A stretch of DNA of 64,000 bases from Algoriphagus lutimaris (GTDB lineage: Bacteria; Bacteroidota; Bacteroidia; Cytophagales; Cyclobacteriaceae): positions 268,384 through 332,383 of the forward strand of contig NZ_JAFIDJ010000002.1 of the NCBI RefSeq assembly GCF_017051705.1, given 5' to 3'. The position numbers and the translations under genes are program-made. How positions within the stretch are numbered: the stretch's first letter is position 1; every line of letters begins with the position of its first letter. The notes beneath the pieces were generated by a model that was not told where the DNA came from, ran no database searches, and saw only the letters and a program-made list of their open reading frames with translations. This document shows positions 43,285 through 52,617 of this stretch, one piece after another.

Positions 43285-44919
43285 ATGAAGCTTAAAATTT
43301 TACTTTTCACCTCCCTAACCTTTTTTTCCTTTCTGCTCTTGCATAGCCAAGCAATGGCAACAGAACCGATATCATCCTATAACGAATTAGTTGCTCTCTT
43401 TAAAACATGGAGAACATTTGAAACTCCACCATTACATGAAGGAGCGCCTGATTACCGGAAGGAAACTTTTGAAAAAAGACAAACTCAGTTTAAGGAAATC
43501 CAAACTCAATTTTCCCAACTCGATACTTCTGATTGGTCTATTTCAGAACAAGTGGACTATCGAATTGTACAAGCAGAATTAAATGGGTATGATTTTAATC
43601 AACGCATCCTTAAACCTTGGGAAAGAGATCCTGCTTTTTATAAAACTATCTGGACAGAAAGAAGTGATGTTCCTGCCCATGAAGGACCTACCCATCATGG
43701 GGTTTTAGAACTTTGGCAATACGAATTTCCTTTGCAAGGAGAGGCTCTTTCGGAATTTATAGGTGAGATTAAAATCATTCCTGCTTTAAACCAACAAGCC
43801 AAACAAAACCTAACGGGAAATGCCAGAGAACTGTGGGCTGCAGGCATTCCTTCTATCGCTACACAGATCAATGATCTGGATAATATATTGAAACTAGAAG
43901 GAGTTTCTGATCAGCCGGAATTAGTAAAAGCCATTAACGAAGCAAAAAGTGCTACCCAAGACCTGGTCACTTGGTTAGAGAAAGAAGCTTTGACCAAAAC
44001 CGGAGAATCCGGTATAGGAAAAGAAAATTACACCTGGTATTTACAAAATGTACATTTAGTACCCTTAACCTGGGAAGATGAGGTAATGATCTTGAAACGG
44101 GAGTTAGCAAGAGCTTGGTCTTCCTTGAAACTTGAAGAGTACAGAAACGCTGGACTGCCCGAGCTGAAAGATGCAAATTCCCCCGAGGAATTTGACCTCA
44201 TGGCCGAGGAATCAGTAAAAAGTATCCTGACATTCTTAGATGAAAAAGACATCGTCACAGTTAAAGACTATTTTGAACCAGCACTTAGAGAACACATGGG
44301 TTCATTTATTCCTAAAGAAAAACGAAACTTCTTTACCATAGGAATGCATTATGATCCACGTCCCCTTTATTCTCACTTTTACCATTGGTTTGAATTAGCT
44401 AGGATGGATAATGAACCTCATCCTAGTGAAATCCGAAAAAATCCCTTGCTATATAATATTTGGGATTCAAGAAATGAAGGAACAGCCACTGCCGTAGAGG
44501 AAATTTTTATGGATGCTGGACTGTATGAAGACTCCCCGCGATCCAGGGAAATTGTCTACATCATGATCGCACAAAGAGCCGCACGAGGTTTGGGTTCGCT
44601 TTATGCACAAGCCAATGAAATGACCATGGTAGAAGCTGGAGGGATCCATTCCAATTATACCCCTCGCGGGTGGATGAAAACCGAAAAAGAATTACTCCTT
44701 TTTGAACAACATTTATATATGAGACAACCAGGCTATGGAAGTAGTTATATCACAGGGAAGTATTTACTTGAAAATGCATTGGCTGATTATTTCAGAATCA
44801 ATGAAGGCAGGTCTTTTCCGTTAAAAGAATTCTTTGACAAACTCAATTCAATTGGAAGCATTCCTATCTCACTTGGGCATTGGGAAATGACAGGTATTGA
44901 TCAACAACCTAGCAGATAA
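43285..44919 (+). CDS. DUF885-like protein without the zinc motif, secreted
   Basis: The 544-residue protein has a signal peptide (about 1-26, LLLHSQAMA). Its C-terminal half follows the DUF885 peptidase pattern, with [16 protein letters not shown], then [12 protein letters not shown] and [20 protein letters not shown]. The usual HExxH-type zinc motif of the family (HEAxPGH) cannot be found; the equivalent stretch reads [12 protein letters not shown]. It is therefore probably a non-catalytic or differently acting relative, perhaps a binding protein. It is not in an obvious operon. Confidence 0.7.
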   Translation: MKLKILLFTSLTFFSFLLLHSQAMATEPISSYNELVALFKTWRTFETPPLHEGAPDYRKETFEKRQTQFKEIQTQFSQLDTSDWSISEQVDYRIVQAELNGYDFNQRILKPWERDPAFYKTIWTERSDVPAHEGPTHHGVLELWQYEFPLQGEALSEFIGEIKIIPALNQQAKQNLTGNARELWAAGIPSIATQINDLDNILKLEGVSDQPELVKAINEAKSATQDLVTWLEKEALTKTGESGIGKENYTWYLQNVHLVPLTWEDEVMILKRELARAWSSLKLEEYRNAGLPELKDANSPEEFDLMAEESVKSILTFLDEKDIVTVKDYFEPALREHMGSFIPKEKRNFFTIGMHYDPRPLYSHFYHWFELARMDNEPHPSEIRKNPLLYNIWDSRNEGTATAVEEIFMDAGLYEDSPRSREIVYIMIAQRAARGLGSLYAQANEMTMVEAGGIHSNYTPRGWMKTEKELLLFEQHLYMRQPGYGSSYITGKYLLENALADYFRINEGRSFPLKEFFDKLNSIGSIPISLGHWEMTGIDQQPSR

Positions 44920-44943
44920 AACTTAATTTCAATCCAAAGGGCT

Positions 44944-45519
44944 TTAACGATTTGTGACTAGCCCTTTGGTGATTTTATTCATTGCTTTCACCTTATGTTG
45001 AAAGTCTCCTTTTAAGGTATCTCGATAGGCATTCAGGTTATTCAATAACTCATCCATCTCTTCTGGAAGTACCTCTTCAAATAATTGCCTTAATCTCTTC
45101 GCTGCCGTAGGGGATTTACCATTGGTACTGATCGCAATTTTTAAATTGCCTTTGGTCACAATTCCTCCTAAATAAAAGTCACAGAGGGCAGGCGTATCCG
45201 CTACATTGACTAATAAAAATCGCTCCTTTGCCTGATCATGGATCAGTTTATTTACTGCCTTATCATCTGTAGCCGCAATTACTACGTGCTTTGCTCCCAA
45301 ATATTTTTCGTCATAGGCATCAGTGATCATGGAAACAGTTTCTGCCGTCGAAGCCAATCCCAAAAAAGAAGGTGAAAACTCCTTTGCCACTGCAGTGACC
45401 TGGGCATTGGGACTTGACTTCAAAAGAAATTCTAATTTTTCAGTACCCACATTCCCTCCACCAACGAGAAGGATATTGAGTTCATGAACTTTTAGAAAAA
45501 CAGGGTAAAGATGATTCAT
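44944..45519 (-). CDS. Siroheme synthase, precorrin-2 dehydrogenase/ferrochelatase domain
   Basis: This 191-residue protein corresponds to the N-terminal (CysG-B/Met8-like) half of siroheme synthase. It has the NAD-binding stretch LNILLVGGGNVGTEKLEFLL, then AATDDKAVN and ISTNGKSPTAAKRLRQ. It oxidises precorrin-2 and inserts iron to give siroheme, the cofactor of the sulfite reductase nearby. ATG 45519 (MNHLYPVFLK) is chosen over ATG 45555. The methyltransferase half is a separate gene (cobA) just upstream. Confidence 0.9.
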   Translation of the reverse strand: MNHLYPVFLKVHELNILLVGGGNVGTEKLEFLLKSSPNAQVTAVAKEFSPSFLGLASTAETVSMITDAYDEKYLGAKHVVIAATDDKAVNKLIHDQAKERFLLVNVADTPALCDFYLGGIVTKGNLKIAISTNGKSPTAAKRLRQLFEEVLPEEMDELLNNLNAYRDTLKGDFQHKVKAMNKITKGLVTNR

Positions 45520-45670
45520 TGAGATTCTAGGGTTTATTATTGGATGATTATTCAAAAGATAGGAAATCTATCTTGGAATAGGCCGTTTCTTGATAAAGAA
45601 GACTACAAGCCCCCTAAACATTAGAAACAAGGAAGGCGATAAATCACCTGTCACTTAATCTATCATTAGT

Positions 45671-46441
45671 CTAAGCATTAAATTTTACTACCTCTCTGTA
45701 CAGCTCTGCTAATTTTTGACTTTCTCTTACTACTTCTCCCAAAATGATAATAGCAGGTGCTTTTATATGTTTATCGAAAGCCTTTTGGGCAATATCCTCA
45801 ATGACCCCTGCGACAATTTTCTCCTCAATAGTAGTCCCACTTTGAATAATCGCTACTGGCAACTCAGATTTCCCAAAATCTTGATATATCCTTACTATTT
45901 CATTTAGTTTTTTGGTTCCCATCAAAACTACCACTGTAGCGGTGGATTGTGCAGCTAATGCAAGGTCTTTGGAAAGCTCTCCTTGCGAAGTTGTTCCAGT
46001 CACCACCCAAAAACTTTCTGAAACGCCACGTTTGGTTACGGGAATTCCTGCAGCCGTTGGTACAGCAATAGCCGAGGTTATTCCTGGCACCACTTCAGTT
46101 TTTATCCCAAAGGTTTCAATGTAATCCAGTTCTTCTGACCCTCTCCCAAAAACAAATGGATCTCCCCCTTTCAATCGAACCACATGACCGTGTTGAATCG
46201 CCATACTCACACAAAGTTCATTGGTATCCTGCTGAGGCATGGAGTGTTTACCCACCCTTTTTCCAACATATATTTTAATGGCGGTCTCCGGTGCGTGCTT
46301 CAATAAAGCAGGATCAATCAAGGCATCGTAAAGAACCACGTCAGCCTGATTCAATGCCAATACTCCCTTGAGGGTGATCAGGTCCGGATCTCCCGGACCC
46401 GCCCCCACAAGGGTTACTTTAGGGTTTAAATTTTTGTTCAT
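45671..46441 (-). CDS. cobA: Uroporphyrinogen-III C-methyltransferase
   Basis: CobA (SUMT) adds two methyl groups to uroporphyrinogen III to give precorrin-2. The 256-residue product has LVGAGPGDPDLITLKG, then YVGKRVGKHSMPQ, RLKGGDPFVFGRGSEE and PGITSAIAVPTAAGIPVTKR. Its ATG overlaps the stop codon of the sulfite reductase gene (ATGA), so the siroheme methylase is translationally coupled to the siroheme enzyme. Confidence 0.96.
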   Translation of the reverse strand: MNKNLNPKVTLVGAGPGDPDLITLKGVLALNQADVVLYDALIDPALLKHAPETAIKIYVGKRVGKHSMPQQDTNELCVSMAIQHGHVVRLKGGDPFVFGRGSEELDYIETFGIKTEVVPGITSAIAVPTAAGIPVTKRGVSESFWVVTGTTSQGELSKDLALAAQSTATVVVLMGTKKLNEIVRIYQDFGKSELPVAIIQSGTTIEEKIVAGVIEDIAQKAFDKHIKAPAIIILGEVVRESQKLAELYREVVKFNA

Positions 46442-48537
46442 GCTTCTACCTCTTCCTCTCTGTAGCTTTTCAGTAAGTCATAGATTTCCAAAGCTTGAGC
46501 AGCATAAGCTTTCGCAAACTCTTCCTTAGGTTCATATTTATTGATCTGATAAACTTTCTCTGCGAAAGTCCCTCCTAAATCAATCTTCCCATTTTCGACA
46601 AAGTTTTGATCAAACTTTGCGATGATATTAGCATAACTATTCGTGGTTACATTTTCACCTAATAAGATGGCTTTTGCAGCATTAATTAAGCCTGCATAGT
46701 GATGATAAATACTATCTGACCATCTACCTTCTTCCAGAGCTTCTTTTCCAAGATCTATTTTCTCGTAAGCTTCCAATAGCAAGGTGGCCACCAAGTCCAA
46801 TACCACTCCGGCACATTCTCCAACCCCTACAGCAACTTTATACTCTTCGGTATTTCCCCAGTCTATAAAATCAGCTGGAGTTACGGTGGAAGCATCACCC
46901 AATTCTTTTAGAAGTTCATAAAAATAAATCTGCCCTTTTTCATCATAATATGACAAGAAGTCTTTTCCAGCAGCATTTTCTTCAAAATCATTCAATAAAA
47001 TACGTAATGCTTCTGGCCCTCTTTTACTAGGAATTTTGGTCACTTTATCCGCAAATCTGCCATTACCATCTCCAAGATTTCCGCCTCCTAGCAGCACTTG
47101 TAAAGCGGGAATTACCACTTTTCCAGCTTTCATGGACATTCCCTGGAAACCTATATGTGCCATATTGTGCTGCCCACAGGCATTCATACAACCTGAGATC
47201 TTAATGACCAGGTCTTTGTTTTTCAAATACTGAGGGTATTCCGCCAAAATCACTTTCTCCAATTCAGCAGCAATCCCGGTAGAACTTGCAATTCCCAGAT
47301 TACAGGTATCGGTCCCTGGACATGCTGTAATATCCGCCAAAGAGTTATATCCCCCTTCAGCCAAACCGATTTTCTTTAATTCCTGATGGAAATATGGAGC
47401 TAAATCCTCTCTCACATCACGTATCAAGAAATTCTGTCGAAGTGTAAAACGAAGCTCAGAATTAGCATAGGTTTCCACCAAATCTGCCAATTTTCTTGCT
47501 TGATCGATGTAAAAATCACCCAAGGGAACCCGTACCCCAATAGAAACAAAACCCTCTTGCTTTTGAGGTAAGACATTGGTTAATTTCCAAAGCTCATAAT
47601 CCAAGCCTGGCTCTGCATCTAATTTAGCTTCAGGTGCATTGGGTAGGGTTTGGACAGCATCATAAGTAGCTGCATCAATAGGATAGGTAGAAAAAGGCAA
47701 TGCTTTCTTTTCCTGTTCTACTAATTCCAGAAATGCTTCCAAGCCCAAATCCTTTACCAAGAACTTCATTCTCGCTTTATTTCTTCTTGCCCTTTCACCG
47801 TGACGGTCAAAAATCCTCAATACCGCCTCAATAAATGGGATAATCTGATCTGTTTCCAGAAAATCATATACTGCATCGGCATGTCTAGGTTGAGAACCTA
47901 ATCCTCCTCCTAACAAGACTTTAAATCCACGAACTTCTTGTCCATTGACTGTTTTCATTTTTGGAATGAACCCCAAATCATGTAGATAGCTCAAGCCAGT
48001 ATCCTCATCTGAGGAAGAGAAAGCCATTTTAAACTTTCTTCCCATTTCCTGGCAAATTGGATTTCTCAAAAAGTATTTGAAGGTAGCATCGGCATAGGGA
48101 GTCACATCAAATGGTTCATTCGGATCAATACCTGCAGTCTCTGATGCAGTGACATTCCTAACGGTATTTCCACATGCTTCCCGCAAGGTCACATCATCCT
48201 TCTCTAATTCAGCCCAGAGTTCAGGGGTTCTATCCAAACTCACATAGTGAATCTGAATATCCTGACGAGTGGTAATATGTAATCTTCCGGTAGAATATTC
48301 TTCAGAAACTTTTGAGATTCTTCTTAGCTGATCCGAACTCACCCTACCATAGGGTAATTTGATTCGGATCATCTGAACCCCCTGCTGTCTTTGCCCATAT
48401 ACACCTCTGGCAAGACGCAGGCTTCTGAATTTCTCTTCATCAATTTTACCATCTTTAAACAGCGCTATTTTACGCTCTAACTCGATGATATCTTTTTCTA
48501 CAATAGGATTTTCTAATTCGGTTCTAAAGCTTTGCAT
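46438..48537 (-). CDS. Siroheme sulfite reductase with C-terminal extension
   Basis: The 699-residue protein carries the nitrite/sulfite reductase repeats (RGVYGQRQQGVQMIRIKLP, then GRLHITTRQDIQIHYV) and the siroheme/4Fe-4S cysteines C406, C412 (ACPGTDTC) and C450, C454 (SGCMNACGQH). It reduces sulfite to sulfide; cysDNH next door favours sulfite over nitrite. Residues from about 560 on form an extra helical domain (DLVATLLLEAYEKIDLGKEA, then HHYAGLINAAKAILLGE) that looks HEPN-like and is absent from the enteric enzyme. The electron donor cannot be read from the sequence. Confidence 0.9.
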   Translation of the reverse strand: MQSFRTELENPIVEKDIIELERKIALFKDGKIDEEKFRSLRLARGVYGQRQQGVQMIRIKLPYGRVSSDQLRRISKVSEEYSTGRLHITTRQDIQIHYVSLDRTPELWAELEKDDVTLREACGNTVRNVTASETAGIDPNEPFDVTPYADATFKYFLRNPICQEMGRKFKMAFSSSDEDTGLSYLHDLGFIPKMKTVNGQEVRGFKVLLGGGLGSQPRHADAVYDFLETDQIIPFIEAVLRIFDRHGERARRNKARMKFLVKDLGLEAFLELVEQEKKALPFSTYPIDAATYDAVQTLPNAPEAKLDAEPGLDYELWKLTNVLPQKQEGFVSIGVRVPLGDFYIDQARKLADLVETYANSELRFTLRQNFLIRDVREDLAPYFHQELKKIGLAEGGYNSLADITACPGTDTCNLGIASSTGIAAELEKVILAEYPQYLKNKDLVIKISGCMNACGQHNMAHIGFQGMSMKAGKVVIPALQVLLGGGNLGDGNGRFADKVTKIPSKRGPEALRILLNDFEENAAGKDFLSYYDEKGQIYFYELLKELGDASTVTPADFIDWGNTEEYKVAVGVGECAGVVLDLVATLLLEAYEKIDLGKEALEEGRWSDSIYHHYAGLINAAKAILLGENVTTNSYANIIAKFDQNFVENGKIDLGGTFAEKVYQINKYEPKEEFAKAYAAQALEIYDLLKSYREEEVEA

Positions 48538-48553
48538 GGCTTTACTGTTTTTA

Positions 48554-48563
48554 CCCTATAGGG
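48554..48563. promoter_or_regulatory. CCCTATAGGG palindrome before sulfite reductase
   Basis: CCCTATAGGG (10 bp, perfect) lies 17 bp upstream of the reductase ATG. It shares CCCTA half-sites with the palindromes near the Rrf2 and DUF2061 starts, so it is a candidate Rrf2 operator. Confidence 0.5.
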
Positions 48564-48587
48564 ATAGTGGTTAAAAGGTATGAGGAA

Positions 48588-48611
48588 ACGTCCGGTGTTT
48601 TTCCCGGACGT
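48588..48611 (-). promoter_or_regulatory. GC-rich hairpin between cysN and sulfite reductase
   Basis: ACGTCCGG (48588-48595) and CCGGACGT (48604-48611) pair around 8 nt. No T-tract follows on the minus strand, so it may be a processing or mRNA-stability element rather than a terminator. Confidence 0.5.
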
Positions 48612-48672
48612 CTTAATTTCTATAAATCAACTTCATTAAAGCTTATTACCAAGGTCTATTTTAAAACAAGTT

Positions 48673-49929
48673 TCAATCGATAAAGCCAACTGAAACGGTA
48701 TCAAATTCACCTTCTTCAATCAGGATAAAGCTTCCATTTGACTTATTCTCTCTATAGGAGTCAAAATGTATAGGTTTACTCAGCCTAAATTTCACCTTTC
48801 CTATATCATTCAATTTCAATTGATCTGCCTCCTCAGAACCAGAAAAATCTGTATGAATTTTAGATTCAATTTGATCCACTTTTGCCAATACTCGATTGAC
48901 TCCGTGCTGCAAAATATACTTAGCTCCTACTCGAAGACCTTTGCTATTTACCTGACAAATAGTGGCCGAAATCTGCTTTTCACTTCTTGGAACAGCATCA
49001 CTCTTGACTAACATATCACCTCGGCTCAAATCTACTTCTGAATTCAAAGTCACTGTAATTGAACTTCCTGGCGTCGCCTCATCCAGCTCTCGGTCAAAGA
49101 AGTGTATACTTTTGATAGAGGAAGTATTCATAGAGGGGAGTAAAGTCACTTCATCTCCAACTTTCAAACTTCCACCATACAATTTTCCGGAGAATCCTCT
49201 AAAGTCATGGAAGGCTTCTGTTTTAGGTCGGATCACATATTGTACGGGAAATCTAGCTACCGAGCTTTCCTGTAAATCCTCCGGTTCTAATACCTCCAAG
49301 TGATCCAATAAGGAATTTCCAATGTACCAAGGCATTTCCTCAGACTTTCTGGCAATATTTTCACCATTTAAAGCCGACACAGGAATGAATGTGATTTGAT
49401 CTTCTGAGAAATCAGATTTTGCTACCAATTCATCAAAATCCTTTTTGATATTTAGAAACACTTCCTCGTCATAATTGACCAAATCCATTTTGTTGATAGC
49501 AACCACTACATGGCTCATTCTAAGCAAATTGGAAATAAAGAAATGTCTATAAGTTTGCTCGATTACACCTTTACGGGCATCAATGAGAATAATAGCCACT
49601 TGGGAAGTGGAAGCACCCGTCACCATATTTCGGGTATATTCCACATGTCCAGGAGTATCTGCGACGATGAAATTTGTTTTCTCCGTATTAAAATAAATAT
49701 GGGCCACATCGATGGTAATCCCTTGCTCACGCTCTGCCACCAAACCATCCGTAGCCAAAGAAAAATCAAGGTAATCGTATCCTCGCTGCTTGGAGCTACG
49801 TTCGATTGCTTCAATTTTATCAGTAGTCAAGGACTTGGTATCGAATAATAATCGTCCGATCAGTGTGCTTTTGCCATCATCCACAGAGCCGGCAGTAGCG
49901 ATTTTGATAAGTTTTCTATTTTCAGACAT
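48673..49929 (-). CDS. cysN: Sulfate adenylyltransferase subunit 1
   Basis: CysN is the GTPase subunit that drives APS formation by CysD. The 418-residue product has GSVDDGKSTLIGRLL (P-loop), the switch region EREQGITID, DTPGH, NKMD, and an EF-Tu-like domain 2 and 3. It lacks a fused APS kinase (CysC) domain, which fits the APS-reductase-type CysH below. It follows cysD. Confidence 0.96.
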   Translation of the reverse strand: MSENRKLIKIATAGSVDDGKSTLIGRLLFDTKSLTTDKIEAIERSSKQRGYDYLDFSLATDGLVAEREQGITIDVAHIYFNTEKTNFIVADTPGHVEYTRNMVTGASTSQVAIILIDARKGVIEQTYRHFFISNLLRMSHVVVAINKMDLVNYDEEVFLNIKKDFDELVAKSDFSEDQITFIPVSALNGENIARKSEEMPWYIGNSLLDHLEVLEPEDLQESSVARFPVQYVIRPKTEAFHDFRGFSGKLYGGSLKVGDEVTLLPSMNTSSIKSIHFFDRELDEATPGSSITVTLNSEVDLSRGDMLVKSDAVPRSEKQISATICQVNSKGLRVGAKYILQHGVNRVLAKVDQIESKIHTDFSGSEEADQLKLNDIGKVKFRLSKPIHFDSYRENKSNGSFILIEEGEFDTVSVGFID

Positions 49930-50004
49930 TTTGTTCGTTTTTTTGATAGTAAAAGACCATGGTTGTGTCTACTTTGTACTTGGTGTATTCTAATTAGTAC
50001 AATT

Positions 50005-50904
50005 CTAGAAGTATCCGACTTTCTTTCTGGTTTCCATCGCCGCTTCGGAGCGCTTATCGTCAATTCTAGCTCCTCTTTCAGAAATAGTGGACTCCCTGAT
50101 TTCGCCTACTACATCCTCTAATGAAACTGCTTCAGAAAGTACTGCTGCGGTACAGGTCATATCGCCTACGGTTCTGAATCGCACCATTTTTACTATCACC
50201 TCCTCATGCTCTTCCCTGTACACATGCTCATTGGCGGTCCATATCATTCCATCTCTTAAGAAAACTTCCCGTTCATGCGCAAAGTAGATCGATGGAATTT
50301 CAATATTTTCTGTTTTGATATACTCCCAAACATCCAATTCAGTCCAATTGGAAATTGGAAAACACCTAACATTTTGACCTACATGAATTTTCCCATTGAG
50401 CATATCAAAAAGTTCAGGACGTTGATTTTTTTCATCCCATTGCCCAAAGTCGTCTCTGACAGAGAAAACCCGTTCTTTGGCCCTGGCTTTTTCCTCATCC
50501 CTTCTCGCACCACCGATACAAGCATCAAATTTGAATTCTTCGATTGCATCCAAAAGGGTGGTTGTTTGAAGGGAATTTCGGCTAGAATACCTGCCTCGTT
50601 CCTCCCGAACTTTTCCTTGATCGATGGAATCCTGAACATTTCTTACAATTAATTCCAGACCCAATTCATCCACCAATTTGTCTCGAAACTCAATAGTTTC
50701 AGGGAAATTATGCCCTGTGTCCACATGTAATAATGGAAAAGGAATCTTCGCTGGATAAAAAGCTTTTTGAGCTAATCTTACTAATGTAATCGAGTCTTTT
50801 CCGCCTGAAAAAAGCAAAACCGGACGCTCAAATTGAGCTGCCACTTCACGAATGATGTGGATCGATTCTGCTTCTTTTGGATTAGGTATTAATAGGTTGT
50901 TCAT
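50005..50904 (-). CDS. cysD: Sulfate adenylyltransferase subunit 2
   Basis: CysD is the adenylyl-transferring subunit, a PP-loop ATP pyrophosphatase. The 299-residue product has LLFSGGKDSITLVRLAQKAF (PP motif), VDTGHNFPETIEFRD, the RRDEEKARAKER stretch and the conserved tail IDDKRSEAAMETRKKVGYF. It works in a complex with CysN, immediately downstream. Confidence 0.97.
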   Translation of the reverse strand: MNNLLIPNPKEAESIHIIREVAAQFERPVLLFSGGKDSITLVRLAQKAFYPAKIPFPLLHVDTGHNFPETIEFRDKLVDELGLELIVRNVQDSIDQGKVREERGRYSSRNSLQTTTLLDAIEEFKFDACIGGARRDEEKARAKERVFSVRDDFGQWDEKNQRPELFDMLNGKIHVGQNVRCFPISNWTELDVWEYIKTENIEIPSIYFAHEREVFLRDGMIWTANEHVYREEHEEVIVKMVRFRTVGDMTCTAAVLSEAVSLEDVVGEIRESTISERGARIDDKRSEAAMETRKKVGYF

Positions 50905-51054
50905 GATATTTATGATTTACGAAGTACGATTTACGAGGTAAAATTGCACTTCAAATTTCATCGATTAACAGGTCATTTTGTCTTCGACTTCGCTCAGAAT
51001 GACTAGACTTTCGTCAGTTTTGAATCTTTTGTCTTGTGTCTTAATTCTAAAATC

Positions 51055-51759
51055 TCACTTGGCATGTAGCCCACATTCTTTTTTGGAGTCTTCCCACCAC
51101 CATCTTCCTGCTCTTGCATCTTCGCCTTCCATAATTGCTCTTGTACAAGGCGCGCAGCCAATACTGATAAATCCTTTATCATGTAGAGGATTGTAAGGGA
51201 TACTCTTCTCGGAGATATAAGCTATCATCTTTTCAAAAGTCCAATCCAATAAGGGATTGAATTTTAAGATCTGATTTCCTTCATCCCATTCAATTCGCTT
51301 CATATCAGATCTATTGGCAGACTGCTCTGCACGAAGTCCAGTCACCCAAACCTCATTTCCTGCCAATGCCCTTTTTAAGGGCTCCACTTTACGGACAAAG
51401 CAACAAGACTTTCTATTTTCTACAGACTCATAAAAACCATTGATCCCGATCTCGGAAACCAATTTTTCCACTGACTCGGTAGTTGGATAATACACCTTGA
51501 TTTGTTGCTTGTACTTTGCCTCCGTCCTAGAAAGCAATTCCAATGTTTCTGGAAATAATCTTCCTGTGTCCAAAGAAAATATAGAAATAGGCAAATGTGC
51601 ATCGGCAATCAGCTGGGTAATCACTTGATCCTCCTGCCCCAAGGAGGTGGAGAAAGTTACTTTTCCCGGAAATAGATCAGCAATGAGTGCCAACCCTTCC
51701 TGTGCACTCAGTTGATTTAACTGAGCTTCCAGTTCATGCATATTCTTTTTGAGTGTCAT
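51055..51759 (-). CDS. cysH: APS-type phosphoadenylyl/adenylyl-sulfate reductase
   Basis: The 234-residue protein has the PP-loop-like SLGQEDQVITQL, C119-C120 (KSCCFVRKVEPL), C202-C205 (GCAPC) and the tail ECGLH (C229). The CC plus CxxC pattern binds a 4Fe-4S cluster and marks the APS-reducing type, rather than the PAPS-only enteric enzyme. No cysC is in the window, in line with direct APS reduction. The first ATG (51759) overlaps the DUF2061 gene by 26 bp; ATG 51741 is an alternative. Confidence 0.93.
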   Translation of the reverse strand: MTLKKNMHELEAQLNQLSAQEGLALIADLFPGKVTFSTSLGQEDQVITQLIADAHLPISIFSLDTGRLFPETLELLSRTEAKYKQQIKVYYPTTESVEKLVSEIGINGFYESVENRKSCCFVRKVEPLKRALAGNEVWVTGLRAEQSANRSDMKRIEWDEGNQILKFNPLLDWTFEKMIAYISEKSIPYNPLHDKGFISIGCAPCTRAIMEGEDARAGRWWWEDSKKECGLHAK

Positions 51760-52006
51760 CTTCTTTTGCTTTAGGTGCAGCTTCCCAAACTCGCTCGTGT
51801 AAATAGTATAAAATGATTTTAGAGAACACTTCCACAGAACCTATTGATATGGCCATTACAAATTGCCCGGTGACGAAATAGGAAATGATAATCGTATCAA
51901 TCGTCCCTACAATTCTCCAAGAAATTGACTTGAGCAGACTCTTTGCATTGCTGTCTTTTCCAGACTTGTTGCTAAATAGTTTCTTAAGAGGTTGATCTAA
52001 AATCAT
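51734..52006 (-). CDS. DUF2061 membrane protein
   Basis: The 90-residue protein has the DUF2061 core KSLLKSISWRIVGTIDTIII with two membrane helices, then EVFSKIILYYLHERVWE. The family is small, found beside sulfate-assimilation genes in Bacteroidota, and of unknown function; a role in sulfur or anion handling is a guess from context. It is the first gene of the operon, behind a -7 box and a palindrome. Confidence 0.85.
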   Translation of the reverse strand: MILDQPLKKLFSNKSGKDSNAKSLLKSISWRIVGTIDTIIISYFVTGQFVMAISIGSVEVFSKIILYYLHERVWEAAPKAKEDDTQKEYA

Positions 52007-52031
52007 ATCAGGTTTATACGAGCGTAAAGCA

Positions 52032-52069
52032 CAAAAGTATATAAACCCTATTTAATTTATAGGGTTTAT
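52032..52069 (-). promoter_or_regulatory. Promoter and palindrome before the sulfate operon
   Basis: The -7 box TACTTTTG (52032-52039, minus) is followed upstream by an 11-bp inverted repeat, ATAAACCCTAT (52041-52051) and ATAGGGTTTAT (52059-52069), around seven AT bases. The repeat covers the region between -7 and -33, a good place for a repressor. The Rrf2 gene next door is the natural candidate. Confidence 0.7.
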
Positions 52070-52081
52070 GGTAAAAAAATT

Positions 52082-52498
52082 TTAACCTGTCTTCAAAATA
52101 TCCTCTAACGTTTTGTTTTCCAGTATTTTAAGAGTCTCATCTCGAACCTGCACCATGACTTTATTAATCCCACAAAGCGCTTCACTTTTACATTCAGCAC
52201 AGGGTTCATAGTAATTCAAACTCACACATGGAAGCAATGCAATGGGTCCATCTAAAAGCCTGATTACTTTAGATAATGGAATATCCTTAGGTTCTTTGAT
52301 CAAGTAATAACCTCCTCCTTTACCTTTTTTACTCCCAAGCATCCCAGCCTTTTTCAATTCCAGCAGAATATTTTCCAAAAACTTATGAGAAATCCCATGT
52401 TCCTCAGCTATATCATGGATCAATACTGTTTTTTCATCTTTGTGCTTACCCAGGTAAGTCAAAGCATGTAGCGCATATTTGGTCTTTTTTGAAAGCAT
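52082..52498 (-). CDS. Rrf2-family transcription regulator
   Basis: The 138-residue protein has the Rrf2 winged helix (MLSKKTKYALHALTYLGKHK, then SHKFLENILLELKKAGMLGS, wing KGGGYYLI). A C-terminal cysteine set C92, C97, C100, C106-like (PCVSLNYYEPCAECKSEALC) could hold an Fe-S cluster, as in IscR. Relatives sense iron-sulfur status, nitric oxide or cysteine supply (CymR). The position before the cys operon suggests control of sulfate assimilation. ATG 52498 is chosen over the in-frame TTG at 52504. Confidence 0.9.
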   Translation of the reverse strand: MLSKKTKYALHALTYLGKHKDEKTVLIHDIAEEHGISHKFLENILLELKKAGMLGSKKGKGGGYYLIKEPKDIPLSKVIRLLDGPIALLPCVSLNYYEPCAECKSEALCGINKVMVQVRDETLKILENKTLEDILKTG

Positions 52499-52501
52499 GG
52501 A

Positions 52502-52544
52502 CAAAAATAAGTTATTTCAGGTAATACCCTAGTATGGAACTAGG
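52502..52544 (-). promoter_or_regulatory. rrf2 promoter with inverted repeat
   Basis: TATTTTTG (52502-52509, minus) ends 3 nt before the rrf2 ATG. CCTAG (52528-52532) and CTAGG (52540-52544) form an inverted repeat upstream, preceded by TACC, similar to the two other CCCTA palindromes. It may permit autoregulation. Confidence 0.55.
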
Positions 52545-52561
52545 CTTTTATAAATATGATA

Positions 52562-52590
52562 AAAAAAACGGGTATGCAAGCACACCCGTT
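52562..52590 (-). terminator. Terminator of htpG
   Basis: AAACGGGT (52565-52572) and ACCCGTTT (52583-52590) pair, followed by a run of T on the minus strand. Confidence 0.8.
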
Positions 52591-52617
52591 TAAGATTTCA
52601 TATTAAAACTCGCTTAT

